Origin: Coprinus comatus
Taxonomy: Eukaryota; Basidiomycota; Agaricomycetes; Agaricales; Agaricaceae
Direction: 5' to 3'
DNA: 64,000 nt
NCBI GenBank assembly: GCA_034638255.1
Contig: JAWPGT010000052.1
Span: 62,001-126,000 of the forward strand
Positions 47,315 to 58,045 of the stretch are shown here, in pieces. Position numbers and translations under genes: made by a program. The notes beneath the pieces were generated by a model that worked only from the letters and a program-made list of their open reading frames with translations, did not search any database and was not told the DNA's origin. Within the stretch, counting starts at the first letter, position 1. Each line of letters opens with the position of its first letter.

Positions 47315-48057
47315 CGTTGTTGCGCAGTAGGTACGAGTCGATCAATAAGATCTATGAGTAAGAACAAAAAGATAAACTCAGTTATCGAACAACGAAACTG
47401 ATTAGATTTAGTACATATGAGTAAGAACAAAAGATAAACTAAAACAAGTAAGTTTCTCGTCTCTTCATAAGTAATAAAATAGAAATATTCACTTCAGTTA
47501 TCGAACAACGAAACTGAGGGACAGAAAATGCAATCGCGTACATTTTATCTACACTTATATAATCAAATAAATGGTGCGATGTCGCAATAATAGAAAATGA
47601 ACATAAAATAATAAATGGAATAAAAAGGAAATAATGTCCATTTTACAACAATATGATATTCAACAAGATAGATAACCAAGGATAACCACTAGGCTTGAGA
47701 CTCTGCCGAGGGCTACATGGTTGGTTCCCAGGGTTTGGGTGTTTGTCGCAGTTTGGGATCAATATATCAAATGAGTACGGAAATAATAGGAAATAATATA
47801 GTTGTTTTAATGTCCATGCTTCCGATTAGCCCTTCCAACAAGCTTCTGTTTCAGCCTTCAGCGCTCGGCGCTCTTTCCCCCATCTTTACCTAAGGCTGGA
47901 ATATACACCGACTTTACGACTCAGCGGGAATGACTGTGGGATTCTCGGTTCTCAACTTAGCAGGGTGCAGCTGATTCTCGAAGTAACCACGATTCTACTA
48001 CCACAGGTGTGCTAGGTAAAGAAGTTATCAGGGTCTTTGACACATGTCAAGTGACAG
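47315..48057. other. Intergenic region, no supported gene
   Basis: The 27-base-scale block beginning CAGTTATCGAACAACGAAAC occurs twice (about 47379 and 47497). Otherwise there are no open frames of note. Confidence 0.5.
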
Positions 48058-49600
48058 TCAAGCTACTACCATCCCAATGGCTTCAGCGCGGTTCAAACCA
48101 TCTCGGACAATGTTAGACAAATTTAGTCGAAGGAGTCGCACAGGCTGGTTATGGTGAAAATCTTCTAACTGTAGTATTCTGTGAGAATTAATGTGAAATA
48201 AGACGATGTTACTTTGTGAAATTGGCATCATATCTGTACTCACAGTCGGCAAGCCTATAAAATTGTGGGAAGAGTGAGTGCATTGGACAATTACTCAAGA
48301 CGACTGAGGAAAACACACAAAAAGATTGGGTAAGATCCAAGTAACGGTTGACCATATATTGCTGTGCGGGAGCCCCACGCTATTTTCTCATGTCATTAAG
48401 ACCGACAAAAATATGGCGTTAGTGTAGGCTCACGTAAACCACATCACAGCTGTAGCCATGTTAAGCGTAACCACCAGTGAAAAATAAACAAGTCCTGAAT
48501 CGTCAACATATGAGCTCTGCCAGTTTTCGCAGAATGAACTTGCCGCAGACAAACCTTGCTGGACAAAGTACGTGCTCAGCCTCATTCCGGTAATCGGAGA
48601 TCGTCGATAGTATTTCAAATAATACTAGTTTGAGGAAGAGCACTCAATATTAGGATTGTTGGATATTTAACTAGCCTAGTACTTACAAAGACAACAACCA
48701 AGGTTGCTGAGCCATCGACGACAATTGCTCCGGCCTATAATATAGGTACGGAATCGTCAACCAGGGAAGAAGATTTATCACCCAACAGCACTAACCATCA
48801 GATACTAAACATTGAACAATGTAAGCGAACGCCATAGAAGGACGAGGTACTAGAAATTCTTCACTTACACCCATTCGCGAGTTAACCACAGTCTCTTCAA
48901 ACATAAATGAACGAAAACAACCACCCCATCTAAGCCCTCGAAGCACTCCACGACTGAGTTGTAGATTAGCGAAAGTTGCCCAGAACTGAAATCCTAGGAA
49001 TGCGATATATGGAACCAACAGGCCACCCAATACGAACATATTTCGTTTTGTGTAGGCCCAGGCTCTGCCAATAATAACAGCTGTGCGATAACTGTAATTA
49101 GCATTTTCTGTTCCAATGCAGGGAATAGTATACCCTCCAACCTTGGGGAAAAGCTTGCTATAATACATATTATAGTCCATAAGAAAGATTGTCCACGATA
49201 AAAATATGAGAATGAACTCACTAAAGGTATGAGCAGAAGATATAGCGGGTACAGAACCCGATTACATATTTTATTTTCATGGGCTTGGGTCCACGCCCAG
49301 ATATAAAAGGGCCACACCAGCATCGGGTAGTAACGACACAGAAGATATAACGAAGTCCACCATGTCCATTTCTTGCGAAATATCTGCCACCCGTATTGTT
49401 CTTCAGTTGCAAAGTTGAGCTACCCGTTACCAGCCGATTCCTCACCAAACGCAGCTGAGCATCAAACCTGCCATTGCATTCCTCAGGAATATTAGTATCA
49501 CTTTTAATATTGTGACTGAAACGCGATGACCGTTCTCACAGAAGTAAGGAATCGAAAAGAATGAGTGGATCTGATTGTGACTGGGTTGAATGAATGTTCT
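48058..49600 (-). CDS. DUF6533-like multi-pass membrane protein (approximate limits)
   Basis: A minus-strand gene whose exons read EEQYGWQIFRKKWTWWTSLY, LLCRYYPMLVWPFYIWAW, then RAWAYTKRNMFVLGGLLVPY, IAFLGFQFWATF, LVYFSLVVTLNMATAVMWFT and a C-terminal HINSHRILQLEDFHHNQPVR with a stop at 48058. The K-W-T-W...LYLL-RYY segment, then R-x-x-A-x-T-x-R helices and a xxLANxxAxRxxLxLR-type end, match the basidiomycete DUF6533 family, proteins of unknown function with about seven helices. The first exon was not settled, so the 5' limit is approximate. A Cys-rich loop (CIGTENANYS) lies between helices. Introns near 49160-49225 and 48620-48690 fit GT-AG rules. Intactness is not proven. Confidence 0.6.
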
Positions 49601-50346
49601 ATACTAGTTTGCGAATGCTTACATAAAGCTGTTCAAGAGTCAACAGATACTAGAGAAAGATCCACAAGAAACATACCAATGATAATGGAATTATGACTAT
49701 GCAATCTGTCGGCTTGAGAGCACATTCTACAAGACAAGATGCTTACATGAGACCACTTGAGGCGACGGCAATAAGCCTTTTGGGTGAAAGTTCGGCCAAT
49801 TGTGCAGGATCCATGTAAGGTGTGTTGAGGGTAGCCGCGAGGTAGCTGCGCGTTATGTATGCGGATTGACACCCTTGAAGCTTAAGTTTCACCTGTCTGT
49901 GTTTAGGTCAGTATTAAAAAAAATTTGCGTGTTGTTAGGGTTCTGTTACGGTATAGTAGCAGTGACGTAGTAGTCCAGATGGTGAAAAACTTTACAGCCC
50001 CTGACTGTATTGGGTGGAAGCTGGGTGTAAGCATCCAAAAATAGCACATCATGAATATTTGAGTTTTGAAAGGAATGTATAAGACCATTGGTTCACGGGC
50101 CACCTCAGTGAACGGAGACCTTGCTACAGTGTGACCACTTAAGACCCGGAATAGGCAACAAGTGTGACATTCTGGTGCTGATGCGATTTTTGATGCGTGT
50201 GAGAATATCATTCCGCTTACAACACAAAAAGGTCAAATTGGCCAATCAATGGTCAATTACAAGTAAAGTCAAACATTTGACTTAGTCATTGACTTGCTCA
50301 TCACTCCCCCCACTAAAGCAAATATTTCTGTGAATATACGCTGCTG
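49601..50346. other. Intergenic region, no supported gene
   Basis: Short frames on the minus strand lack recognisable features. It may contain the 5' end of the DUF6533-like gene. Confidence 0.4.
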
Positions 50347-50820
50347 GATGCCTTCCCGTAGGATTTAGAAATCTAAACACTCGTGAGTCGTCGTCAAATC
50401 TTATTTTTTCTCGGAGACTTCCGATCGGCGATAATGGTTTAGAATCCTAAACCGTAGACAACAACAATAATACATTTGTAAATATGTAATACGGTTTTCT
50501 TTTTGGTAGAGATCATTGATCACATCGATATAATCAATGGTTTCAATGGTTGCTTGAACATCTGAACATTTCATTCACATGACTCTTATAAGCCACTTCT
50601 CTATGTAACAGCAAATTGTATATGGAGGATTGGATGTTTGACGATATTGTAGACTTTGAAGAACTTATGCTATAGGTGTTTAGAAATTACAACCAGTTAA
50701 TGTCTTTTAAGATCCGGCATACATATGTCTAACCCGATTTGATCCCCGGAACAAACGGCACATCAGTATTTTAAAGTTCGAGGAAAACATTTAGATTTCT
50801 AAATCCTCCGGGAAGGCATC
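50347..50820. mobile_element. MITE M1, 474 bases with about 31-base TIRs
   Basis: The left arm begins GATGCCTTCCCGTAGGATTT and the right arm is its reverse complement at 50790-50820, matching at 30 of 31 bases. There is no coding capacity. It shares its terminal consensus with M2, 82 bases away. Target duplication not resolved. Confidence 0.85.
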
Positions 50821-50902
50821 TAGTGTAACTGCCAACCCCTGGCAACACAGAAGAAGCTGCAATCTCTCCAAAATAGGTTAGCTTGCGTAACATTGAAAGT
50901 GG

Positions 50903-51494
50903 ATGACATCCCGTAGGATTTAGAAATGCAAATATTGTCCTCAAACTTTAATTCCATGACATGCCGATTGTTCCGTATTCCATTTACTTTCATTTTACAT
51001 AACAAAATATACCCATTTCTAAACTTCAATCTAGAAGAGGTCTCGAGAGGCCTCATAGCCCCATTTCTAAATGTTTTTTAAATTGTCATGTGACTATATA
51101 GACACGTACCATAGGTCCCTAATACATACCCTATGCTCATCTTCCAAGAGTGCGTGTAGTATCATATAGTCCAAAGGCTCTGTATTAAGCTGTGGCCCTT
51201 GAGTTTGGCAAATGGATATAACCCGTCATTGCAACTTGGTTCTACTGAAAAAGATCTTCATTTGTACATGTCCATGATGAAGAATCAAGACTCAAGAGTA
51301 CAAATGTAATATTAGGCCCGAGTGCATTATTTCTCCACACCGATGGATGATCTACCAAATATGGACGTTACATTATTTGTAAAAATTAACAAACATTGTG
51401 TCTACGGGTTAGAAATCTAAACCAAATTTGGGAAGTGTCCCGAAAAACAAAGTTTGAAGATAGATTTGATTTTCTAAATCCTATGGGATGTCAT
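50903..51494. mobile_element. MITE M2, 592 bases with 31-base TIRs
   Basis: The left arm begins ATGACATCCCGTAGGATTTA and the right arm at 51464-51494 is its reverse complement at 28 of 31 positions. The core CCGTAGGATTTAGAAA is common to M1 and M2, so they belong to one family. Interiors differ. Confidence 0.83.
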
Positions 51495-52379
51495 GCAGTA
51501 AGTAATATGTATGACTCTTAACCGGGGGTAATTAGGGATCTTAATCAGAATGGCACAACTCCGAGACATAAATAAACAAGCAATAAGGTAGGTGTCCTAC
51601 AGATCAGACCCCAGCTTAGCATTCCCACACGCCAAAAGCGTGACACAAATCTCAAGAAAAATACTTTTCACCAAATTATTACACAGTCTCGACATTTATT
51701 GAAAAAATCTTTCCCAGAGCTCCTTGTTAGAGATAATAGGGACAACTTGGGGGGAACACTTTTTGCGAAAAGTCCTCTGTTGAGGTATATTTTGAACACC
51801 TCAAATTATTCTAGATTCACGTGACTGCTGCCCCCCACTAATTATACGTACTTAAGTAACACATTATTATATTGGCAAGCCAGCTGGCAAAGCCTCATGG
51901 CAATACATGGGCTCTTATATTGTGCAAAAACCAAAGAAACAAGCTAAAAAACTCGCAAAGGTAAGCCCCGCAGTCCACCCAAATGGCGACGTCAGATGAT
52001 AATAATAGATATCAGCGGCAATACCTCTTCAAACCATACGAAAGTTTGTGCATTTATTGTGGTAAATGTATATTTATCTAACTGATTGATGATTGTATAT
52101 TTTATAGCTTCTCCAAACGAGCGAAGGACAGTATTATAGTCTAGTACTACTTACTACACTATATCTTAATGATGATAATTTGTGGGGTATACGAAATTTT
52201 ATGATCCCTGAAAACCCTGGTCACACAGCGTCACAGGGGCTCGAATCTGTAGGACGCCTACCTTATGATCGATACGGTTTATGGGAGTACATAAACGGTA
52301 ACCGCAGCTCTCCATACTAAGTGACCGGCACACTGCATTTATTGAGTTGTACTCAAGTTCTACTCATTGTATCGTCATG
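51495..52379. other. Intergenic region between MITEs and copia fragment
   Basis: No gene supported. It may contain the truncation point of the copia fragment. Confidence 0.45.
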
Positions 52380-54209
52380 CTGATGGTTCTTCAATGACAG
52401 CCACCTCACTCGGTGTCTCTCGTCCTCTACAAACCTAACGTCCCTACTACAAATCACCTTCTTCTGTCCGCTCTCCAGCTCCTCGAGACGATAACCCTTA
52501 GTCTCGTCCATCCACCATCACACATCCTAACTTTCACGACTCTGGACTCCAACTTGCCTTTCCTCACCTCTTTTGGAACATGCCCCCAACCTAAAGACCC
52601 GAAAGTCCTCAGATGGGACACGTCCGGCTTCCTGCCCGTCCACGCTTCATAAGGGACCATACCATCCAGCCCTGTGGTTGAAGTCACCTGTCTGATGTGA
52701 GTCGCATGCGTAAAAGCTTCGCCCCAGTATCTGAGATCCATTCCTGCTCCATGTAGCATATTCCTAGTCATCCCAAACAAGACCTTCAACGCTCCTTCCG
52801 CTATACCATTTTTCTCAAGGTGATATGGATTTGTCGTCTCATGTACGATCCCATTTCGTTTACAAAATTGATCCATAGTTTGATTAACAAACTCGCTTCC
52901 ACAGTCGCTTCGTAATCTTTTCACCTTTAGTCCTGATTGTCTCTCCATCATGGTTACCATGTCTCTCACCGCTTCACCAACCTCCTCTTTCTCCTTCAGC
53001 AGCCGCACCACTGGATACCTACAACTGACCTCCATCACCAACAAGGTGTAGAGACTTCCATCCCAGGTCGACACGCTAAGCGGTCCAGCCAAGTCCATCA
53101 CCAACAACTCCATTTTCGAATACTTGGTTTGAATGGCCTTCGGAAGGGGGTGCTTATGGCATTTGCCATGCATACATGCAGAACATATGCAATCAAAGGT
53201 ATGTGGGTCCTTGATATTGAGTCCCTTTACTAGTCCTCGCTTGCTCATGTCAAGAATGGTGTTAGGGTAGACATGACCCATTCTTCGGTGCCATAAACGC
53301 ATACTACTCCCATTCGATGTTACAAGAGCCTTTCCTTCCGATGCATGGTGTGCCGATCCCGCTTGTTCAATCCTAACAGCAGATTACCTTACCAATGCCC
53401 AAAATAGCTCTCAGCATCTCTTCACCATCCATTAACACTGACAACCCCATCCTTTCTCCTTCAAAACTCGAAATCTGCGCCCCTTTTCGCTGCAAAGTTC
53501 CCATGCTTATCAGGTTGGTTTTCAATCCTGGAACGAATAAACCGTCATGAAGCACAACTTTAGCCAGACCGCTAAGGACTTGGGTTCGAACCACGATGGT
53601 GCCGTGTCCCTCGACATTAATCCTGTGGTTTCCTCCAGTGGTAATATATTCGCTCCCGCTGTCACAACCCGATAAAGACTCAAAAAACTTCCTTTCGCAG
53701 AACATATGCGATGTAGCTCCTCCATCCAATAATACTCCATTCGTCCCTCTACCCGACAAGTCTTCTAAGGACATAAACAGCCTTCCAACTTCTCTCTACC
53801 CATCTCTCGCACGATTCCTTGGCCTTGCTCCATTCTCGATATGTAGGTGAATAATATACGTTGACATCCTCGGAGTCGGCCTCAAAAATACTTCTAGGTA
53901 AACTCTGCTTCGGAACTTTAGATCCAGGCTTCTTGGTGGGAGTAGCAACAGCTTTGCTATAGCTCAGTGGTTCTGCACCCTCCTCTTGTTCGTCGGGCGA
54001 ACTCGGGACAGGAATTTTGGGAACAAAAGGGGTGGCGGACCTGGTTCTACAGGTGGAACTTTTCGTGAGTAGTCGCAGTGCCCTATCCATAGCATATGTT
54101 TCTGGAGCATCTGTTGCATGCGCCTAGACCATTCGACGTAGTTCGAAGCGTTCACCTTTGGAATTGACGAAGCCGTGTACTTTAACAGATCGCTGTCGGG
54201 CCCATAACC
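52380..54209 (-). pseudogene. Second Ty1/copia element, 5' fragment (Gag, protease, integrase; no RT)
   Basis: Minus-strand remnant unrelated in sequence to the intact element. Pieces in order: primer-binding site 54193-54209; Gag start SIPKVNASNYVEWSRRMQQM near 54150; a shifted Gag/linker frame ending near 53750; protease LLDGGATSHMF near 53720; pre-integrase LWHRRMGHVYPNT with CSACMHGKCHKH; integrase acidic residues in VMDLAGP, RSDCGSEF and NGIAEGA. After WGHVPKEVRKGK the frame shifts (DETKGYRLEELESG in the neighbouring frame) and the match ends near 52380, before any reverse transcriptase. Frameshifts between Gag, protease and integrase, and the missing 3' half, show a decayed copy. Confidence 0.9.
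54193..54209 (-). promoter_or_regulatory. Primer-binding site of the second copia fragment
   Basis: Minus-strand GGTTATGGGCCCGACAG directly follows ...TTTCATCA, a CA LTR end. Its first 12 bases equal the primer-binding site of the intact copia element at 12401. Confidence 0.75.
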
Positions 54210-54408
54210 TGATGAAATAAACTGTATCAAGCTATGTTAAATGTAGTAAATAGCACAGTAATATAAATATATGGGCGTCTGGAGTTTCGACGACGAGACA
54301 AAAGTCGAAACTGCCTTACATGAGTCTTTAGCCTATTTATACTAATTACCTAATGATCGAAAAAACTATTCTAATAAAAGATCATCCATAAATATAATCC
54401 TCATGGCC
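54210..54408 (-). repeat. Remnant of 5' LTR with TATA box
   Basis: Minus-strand DNA upstream of the primer-binding site, ending in CA. TATAAATAGG lies at 54332-54341 about 120 bases before the LTR end, a fitting LTR promoter. The outer LTR limit is not defined because the second LTR is missing and element E material abuts it. Confidence 0.5.
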
Positions 54409-54736
54409 GAGTCTGATGATAGGCTGTGAGTATGGGAGTATGTCAAGTCTGAGATCTGAGATCTGAATATTGTATTGTCGACGAGGATCTCCGTGGGAGC
54501 CTTTCCATAAGAATAGTCCTTCCCTTCATATTAATATTTCAGGACGCCGAATGATGGTCTGATATATTATTCGCAATCAAGAAACAGATGTGAACGTCAT
54601 GCACTGCCACTTTTGCTCATAATATTATATTACCCATGTTGGTGATTTGAGGCCTTCAGAGTCTTCTTTACTTACAACAACCTATTTTACTATACCGTGT
54701 AGTGTGTAGCACCTCAATCATAGTAGAAGTGATATG
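54409..54736 (+). repeat. Repeat element E, internally deleted copy (about 330 bases)
   Basis: Left 126 bases match 45530-45606 with a 31-base insertion. Right 90 bases match 47225-47314. The 1.6 kb interior is replaced by about 110 unrelated bases. This is the pattern of a non-autonomous deletion derivative. Confidence 0.7.
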
Positions 54737-54948
54737 ATGCTCAACAAACCAGATCGACAAGTATGATTGAGTGGCTAATCATGCTTCATTAACATTGGGA
54801 AGATAGATAATGGTACTGTCATCTTGATGGACCGGTTTGCATGTTGTATTTTTATCACGAAGTGGATTTAAACAGCTTGTAAAGTAGTTAACCCCCCCCC
54901 CCCTTGTCCAAGTTCAACTCTATTCCCATTCCTACAACATTTCGCAAA

Positions 54949-55500
54949 ATGAGACAGTCTAGTACTGAATGTAGCCCTCGGCAGAGCCTCAACTCCGAGT
55001 CTAGTGGTCGTATGGATCATTCGGTCTCCCGTATCCTGTCTTTGCGCCGATATCATTCTTGGGTCCCGACTAGGTACCCCCCTGCTACAACACCAGTAGC
55101 TCCACACGGTGACCCCACAGAAGAACGTCAGCGATCGGTCTCCACTACACGACCAGCAGATATGTCTAGTGGTGACGTACATTCTCAAACAAGCTCTTGC
55201 CCCAACATTCAAGAGTTACTCTATATAACTGCCAATACTGTTTGTCCAAATCGCGATAAAGTTTCCATTAGTATACCGGCGACTGCAGGTAATAGCGAGT
55301 TGAGTCCACCTGCTCATCAAAGTAAGTTGTCAATTGTTTACACAAGATTCGCAAGCTAAGACCTCTTAAAAAGTCTCGTTGAATACAAATGGAGAACAAA
55401 GTATCACTTCTGCAGGGGTACCCTTTTTCAACCATGCCTCCAATTTTATGCTCAATCATCCCGTCATGATATCCAATAATCATCACCATGTTGATTCTGA
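54949..55500 (+). CDS. Short gene or remnant; FFNHASNF motif as in fungal NLR N-termini
   Basis: The exon from ATG 54949 (MRQSSTECSPRQSLNSES) is open to a good donor AAA|GTAAGTTG near 55322. An exon after TTCTGCAG at about 55415 reads VPFFNHASNFMLNHPVMISN and ends at a GTAAGC donor near 55508. The FFxNAxxFxIxx pattern resembles the short segment found near the N-terminus of many Agaricomycete STAND/NLR-like proteins. No NACHT or NB-ARC domain follows before the next gene, so this is a stub or a decayed 5' end. A run of 12 C (54892-54903) lies just upstream. The resemblance rests on a short motif only. Confidence 0.3.
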
Positions 55501-55926
55501 TAAGAAAAGTAAGCATATTTTTGATCAGTATTGATTTCTGGTTGACATGTTTAACATCCCCAGTGAAAATCCTTCTTAAATATACAGTACTTAGCGCTGT
55601 TTTTAATTCCTCAGAACGTGATCCACCTCCTTAATGCCATCCCAAGACTCGACTTGCGCTCAGAGGGCGACTATTGCCAGAATGCAGGCAGCATTTCCAG
55701 CGTATCTTGGTTGAATTGATACACGGTATGCTAGTATTTAATTTGTAAGGTGTTCTTTCCACTTTTTGCCAAGGTATAAAACATAGGTCAATATAGAATC
55801 GAAAATATCGCATTAACCTCTCCAGATGAAACAGAATTTGCATTCATACACAATCGTTGCATTCGATTGAAGATCTTATCTGTTATGATTCATTGTATCT
55901 GGTATCATGGTGCGAATCGTTACCCG
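55501..55926. other. Spacer between two small genes
   Basis: No gene supported; the minus-strand frames here are short and featureless. Confidence 0.4.
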
Positions 55927-57167
55927 ATGTTACGACCTCGTTCTATTGTGTTTGCTGCCCGTCGTGCCACCAGAACAAATTTCATCCAAAATACTTTAGC
56001 ATACACCCGACAAGCCTGTTCCATTAAAACATTCACCCAACCTACCCATCACGATGACCATTTCCCCATGGTCAATTTCAAAACTCACCCACAATATCGT
56101 TTCTATTCTGAAGTATTTCAATTAGTAAGTGATGTTAATACATTATTTAGAATCTTCTGATGGGTTCAAATATTATCAAGGGTCGGTTTATTGAAATTAA
56201 AGTGTTCGGTGACCAGAGTATCAATTCTATGGAGTCTATCTATAAACTACCCATTAAGGACATCGAACTGCAAGGCTGTGGCATTTTGACATCTACTTCT
56301 GCCCTTCAACAAGGCAATACCTTAGGTCGCGCTTTGAATGGTTCTGGAGTTGAAGCAAACTATATTAAAGTACGTACAGCTCTTCGGTCATTCTTATTAC
56401 TTATTTGTTTATTAAGGCTCCAACCATATACATTATATATACACCTCACAGCCCAATTTATATATATATAGTGTATACTATATATTAATCGATTAATATA
56501 CAGTATATAATAAGTTGTATATAGAAGAAGCAAAAAAAAAAAATTTATATGTCATTTGGGTTAAAAATTCCACTTCTAATCTATAGCTGAGTCATAGCTA
56601 GTGTTGTGAAATAGAGTAGGTAACAATGTATTAATTTTGTAACACTACAGATGGTGTTGTGGATCCATGTTGCAATCATGGGTGTCCGGAGACTAGTTTC
56701 CTTTCCGGGTAAGGACCTCGGGTAGTCTCCACACATCCTCCCAAGCCAGGAAACCCACTGCCAACCCCTTGTCCAGAGCTTTTTATAATAATTAACAAGC
56801 AAAGAGAACATTTGTGATATCAAATATATTATTCTAGACTCCTTATTCTTGTTTTCAATGAACAATATAAACTAAATACTATACAATATAATTACACTAT
56901 AAGTCAAAATTCTGTTGCACCCCCTATATAGATACATAATGTATATAGAAACAACTATATTTATATTGTAATTAATTTGTATAGTTGGAGCCTTATTGTT
57001 TATATCCATTTCAGCACGTCAGGTGTAGTTACATCACATGTGCATTTTTTGACGAAAAATATGAGAATATCTATGAAATGGTGACATGGGAAAAATTTTC
57101 AGGTTGGATGTTGAAGGAGGTCAGACGAAAAATACAAGGCAAGGATAACCACATCAACCAATTTTGA
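55927..57167 (+). CDS. Unrecognised small protein, possibly mitochondrial, with a MITE in its last intron
   Basis: Three exons fit one frame. The first runs from ATG 55927 (MLRPRSIVFAARRATRTNF) to about 56124 and is Arg-rich without acidic residues at the start, as in mitochondrial presequences. The second, about 56180-56370, reads GRFIEIKVFGDQSINSMESI ... LGRALNGSGVEANYIK. The third, from about 57017 to the stop at 57165-57167, reads HVRCSYITCAFFDEKYENIY and KEVRRKIQGKDNHINQF. Splice phases agree across both introns. The second intron is about 645 bases, unusually long here, and contains the MITE at 56415-56993. No domain is recognised. The upstream in-frame ATG at 55867 is a possible alternative start. 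Confidence 0.5.
56415..56993. mobile_element. MITE M3 with AGGCTCCAAC TIR and TA target duplication
   Basis: The left end AGGCTCCAACCATATACATT and the right end GTTGGAGCCT are inverted over 11 perfect bases, with looser similarity further in. TA flanks both sides (56413-56414, 56994-56995), as for Tc1/mariner-type elements. The interior is AT-rich with a small palindrome ATTAATCGATTAAT near 56480. Confidence 0.65.
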
Positions 57168-58045
57168 AGTTGGTGTGTCCAGACAAGGAGCAGCGCAACT
57201 GTCTCATGGTACCAAACTTTATGACAATGGAAAAGGACGGAGATGTTTATTGGTGGAATCTCGTTATTTCATCCCAATAGACTCTGGATTTCGAAATCTT
57301 AAGATGTAGTATTATAAATATCAAGTTTCTACATGTATACTGGGCAGTGGGTTCAACAGCTTAACAACGACAATTAATAGACTTTTGGTTTTGGTTGTGG
57401 GGCATATTTCGCTTAACTGCAACGTTGAACGTTTGCATTGCCCACCTCCGGGGAAATGCTTTAGGCACGCCTACAGGGGCTGTGTGGGACTCCACCTATC
57501 CGTGCTTCAGGTCCGCTATTCTCTCCTGTACTTGAAATACACGCACTGTAGTTACAACATACATAATAAATGAGTTCTTCTGGGTTCTACTTTGTATCAT
57601 GTCATGTCCGTTATTTCTTACACTTTTGTTGTTTAATGTGTATTAATTCCTTCACCCCCAATTTTGGCATTCCGACTGTTTTTATTGTTCTAGTCAATTA
57701 AGGATGTATTACCCAAATTCATTGGATTCTGGACGAGAAATTGGTATTGCTGAACAAGTAAGGGCGATCGAGCAACAGGAGTGCACACAACATCGAGCTT
57801 GGAGTTATAGCCTGCATGGATATAAGGATATATTATTAATCATGAAGACTCCCACAAACCATACGAATATCATGGCTAGGACTTTTTGTATAAACCTTGG
57901 TTTGTTGTCGCGTATTTTTACGCTCATCAAAGGGGAGACAGGAAAGCATAATTTAAAGCAGTTTCTAGGTTGTACATACAATACATAAGTTATAATGGGT
58001 ACATACTGGATGCACATTAGTCCGAGGGGGTTAGAAAGGTAGATA
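57168..58045. other. Intergenic region, no supported gene
   Basis: Short frames only (for example 57704-57988) without splice partners or recognisable motifs. Confidence 0.45.

Noticed and set aside
54892..54903. Run of 12 C as a regulatory tract
   Set aside because: Homopolymers of this size are prone to length error and no function can be inferred from sequence.
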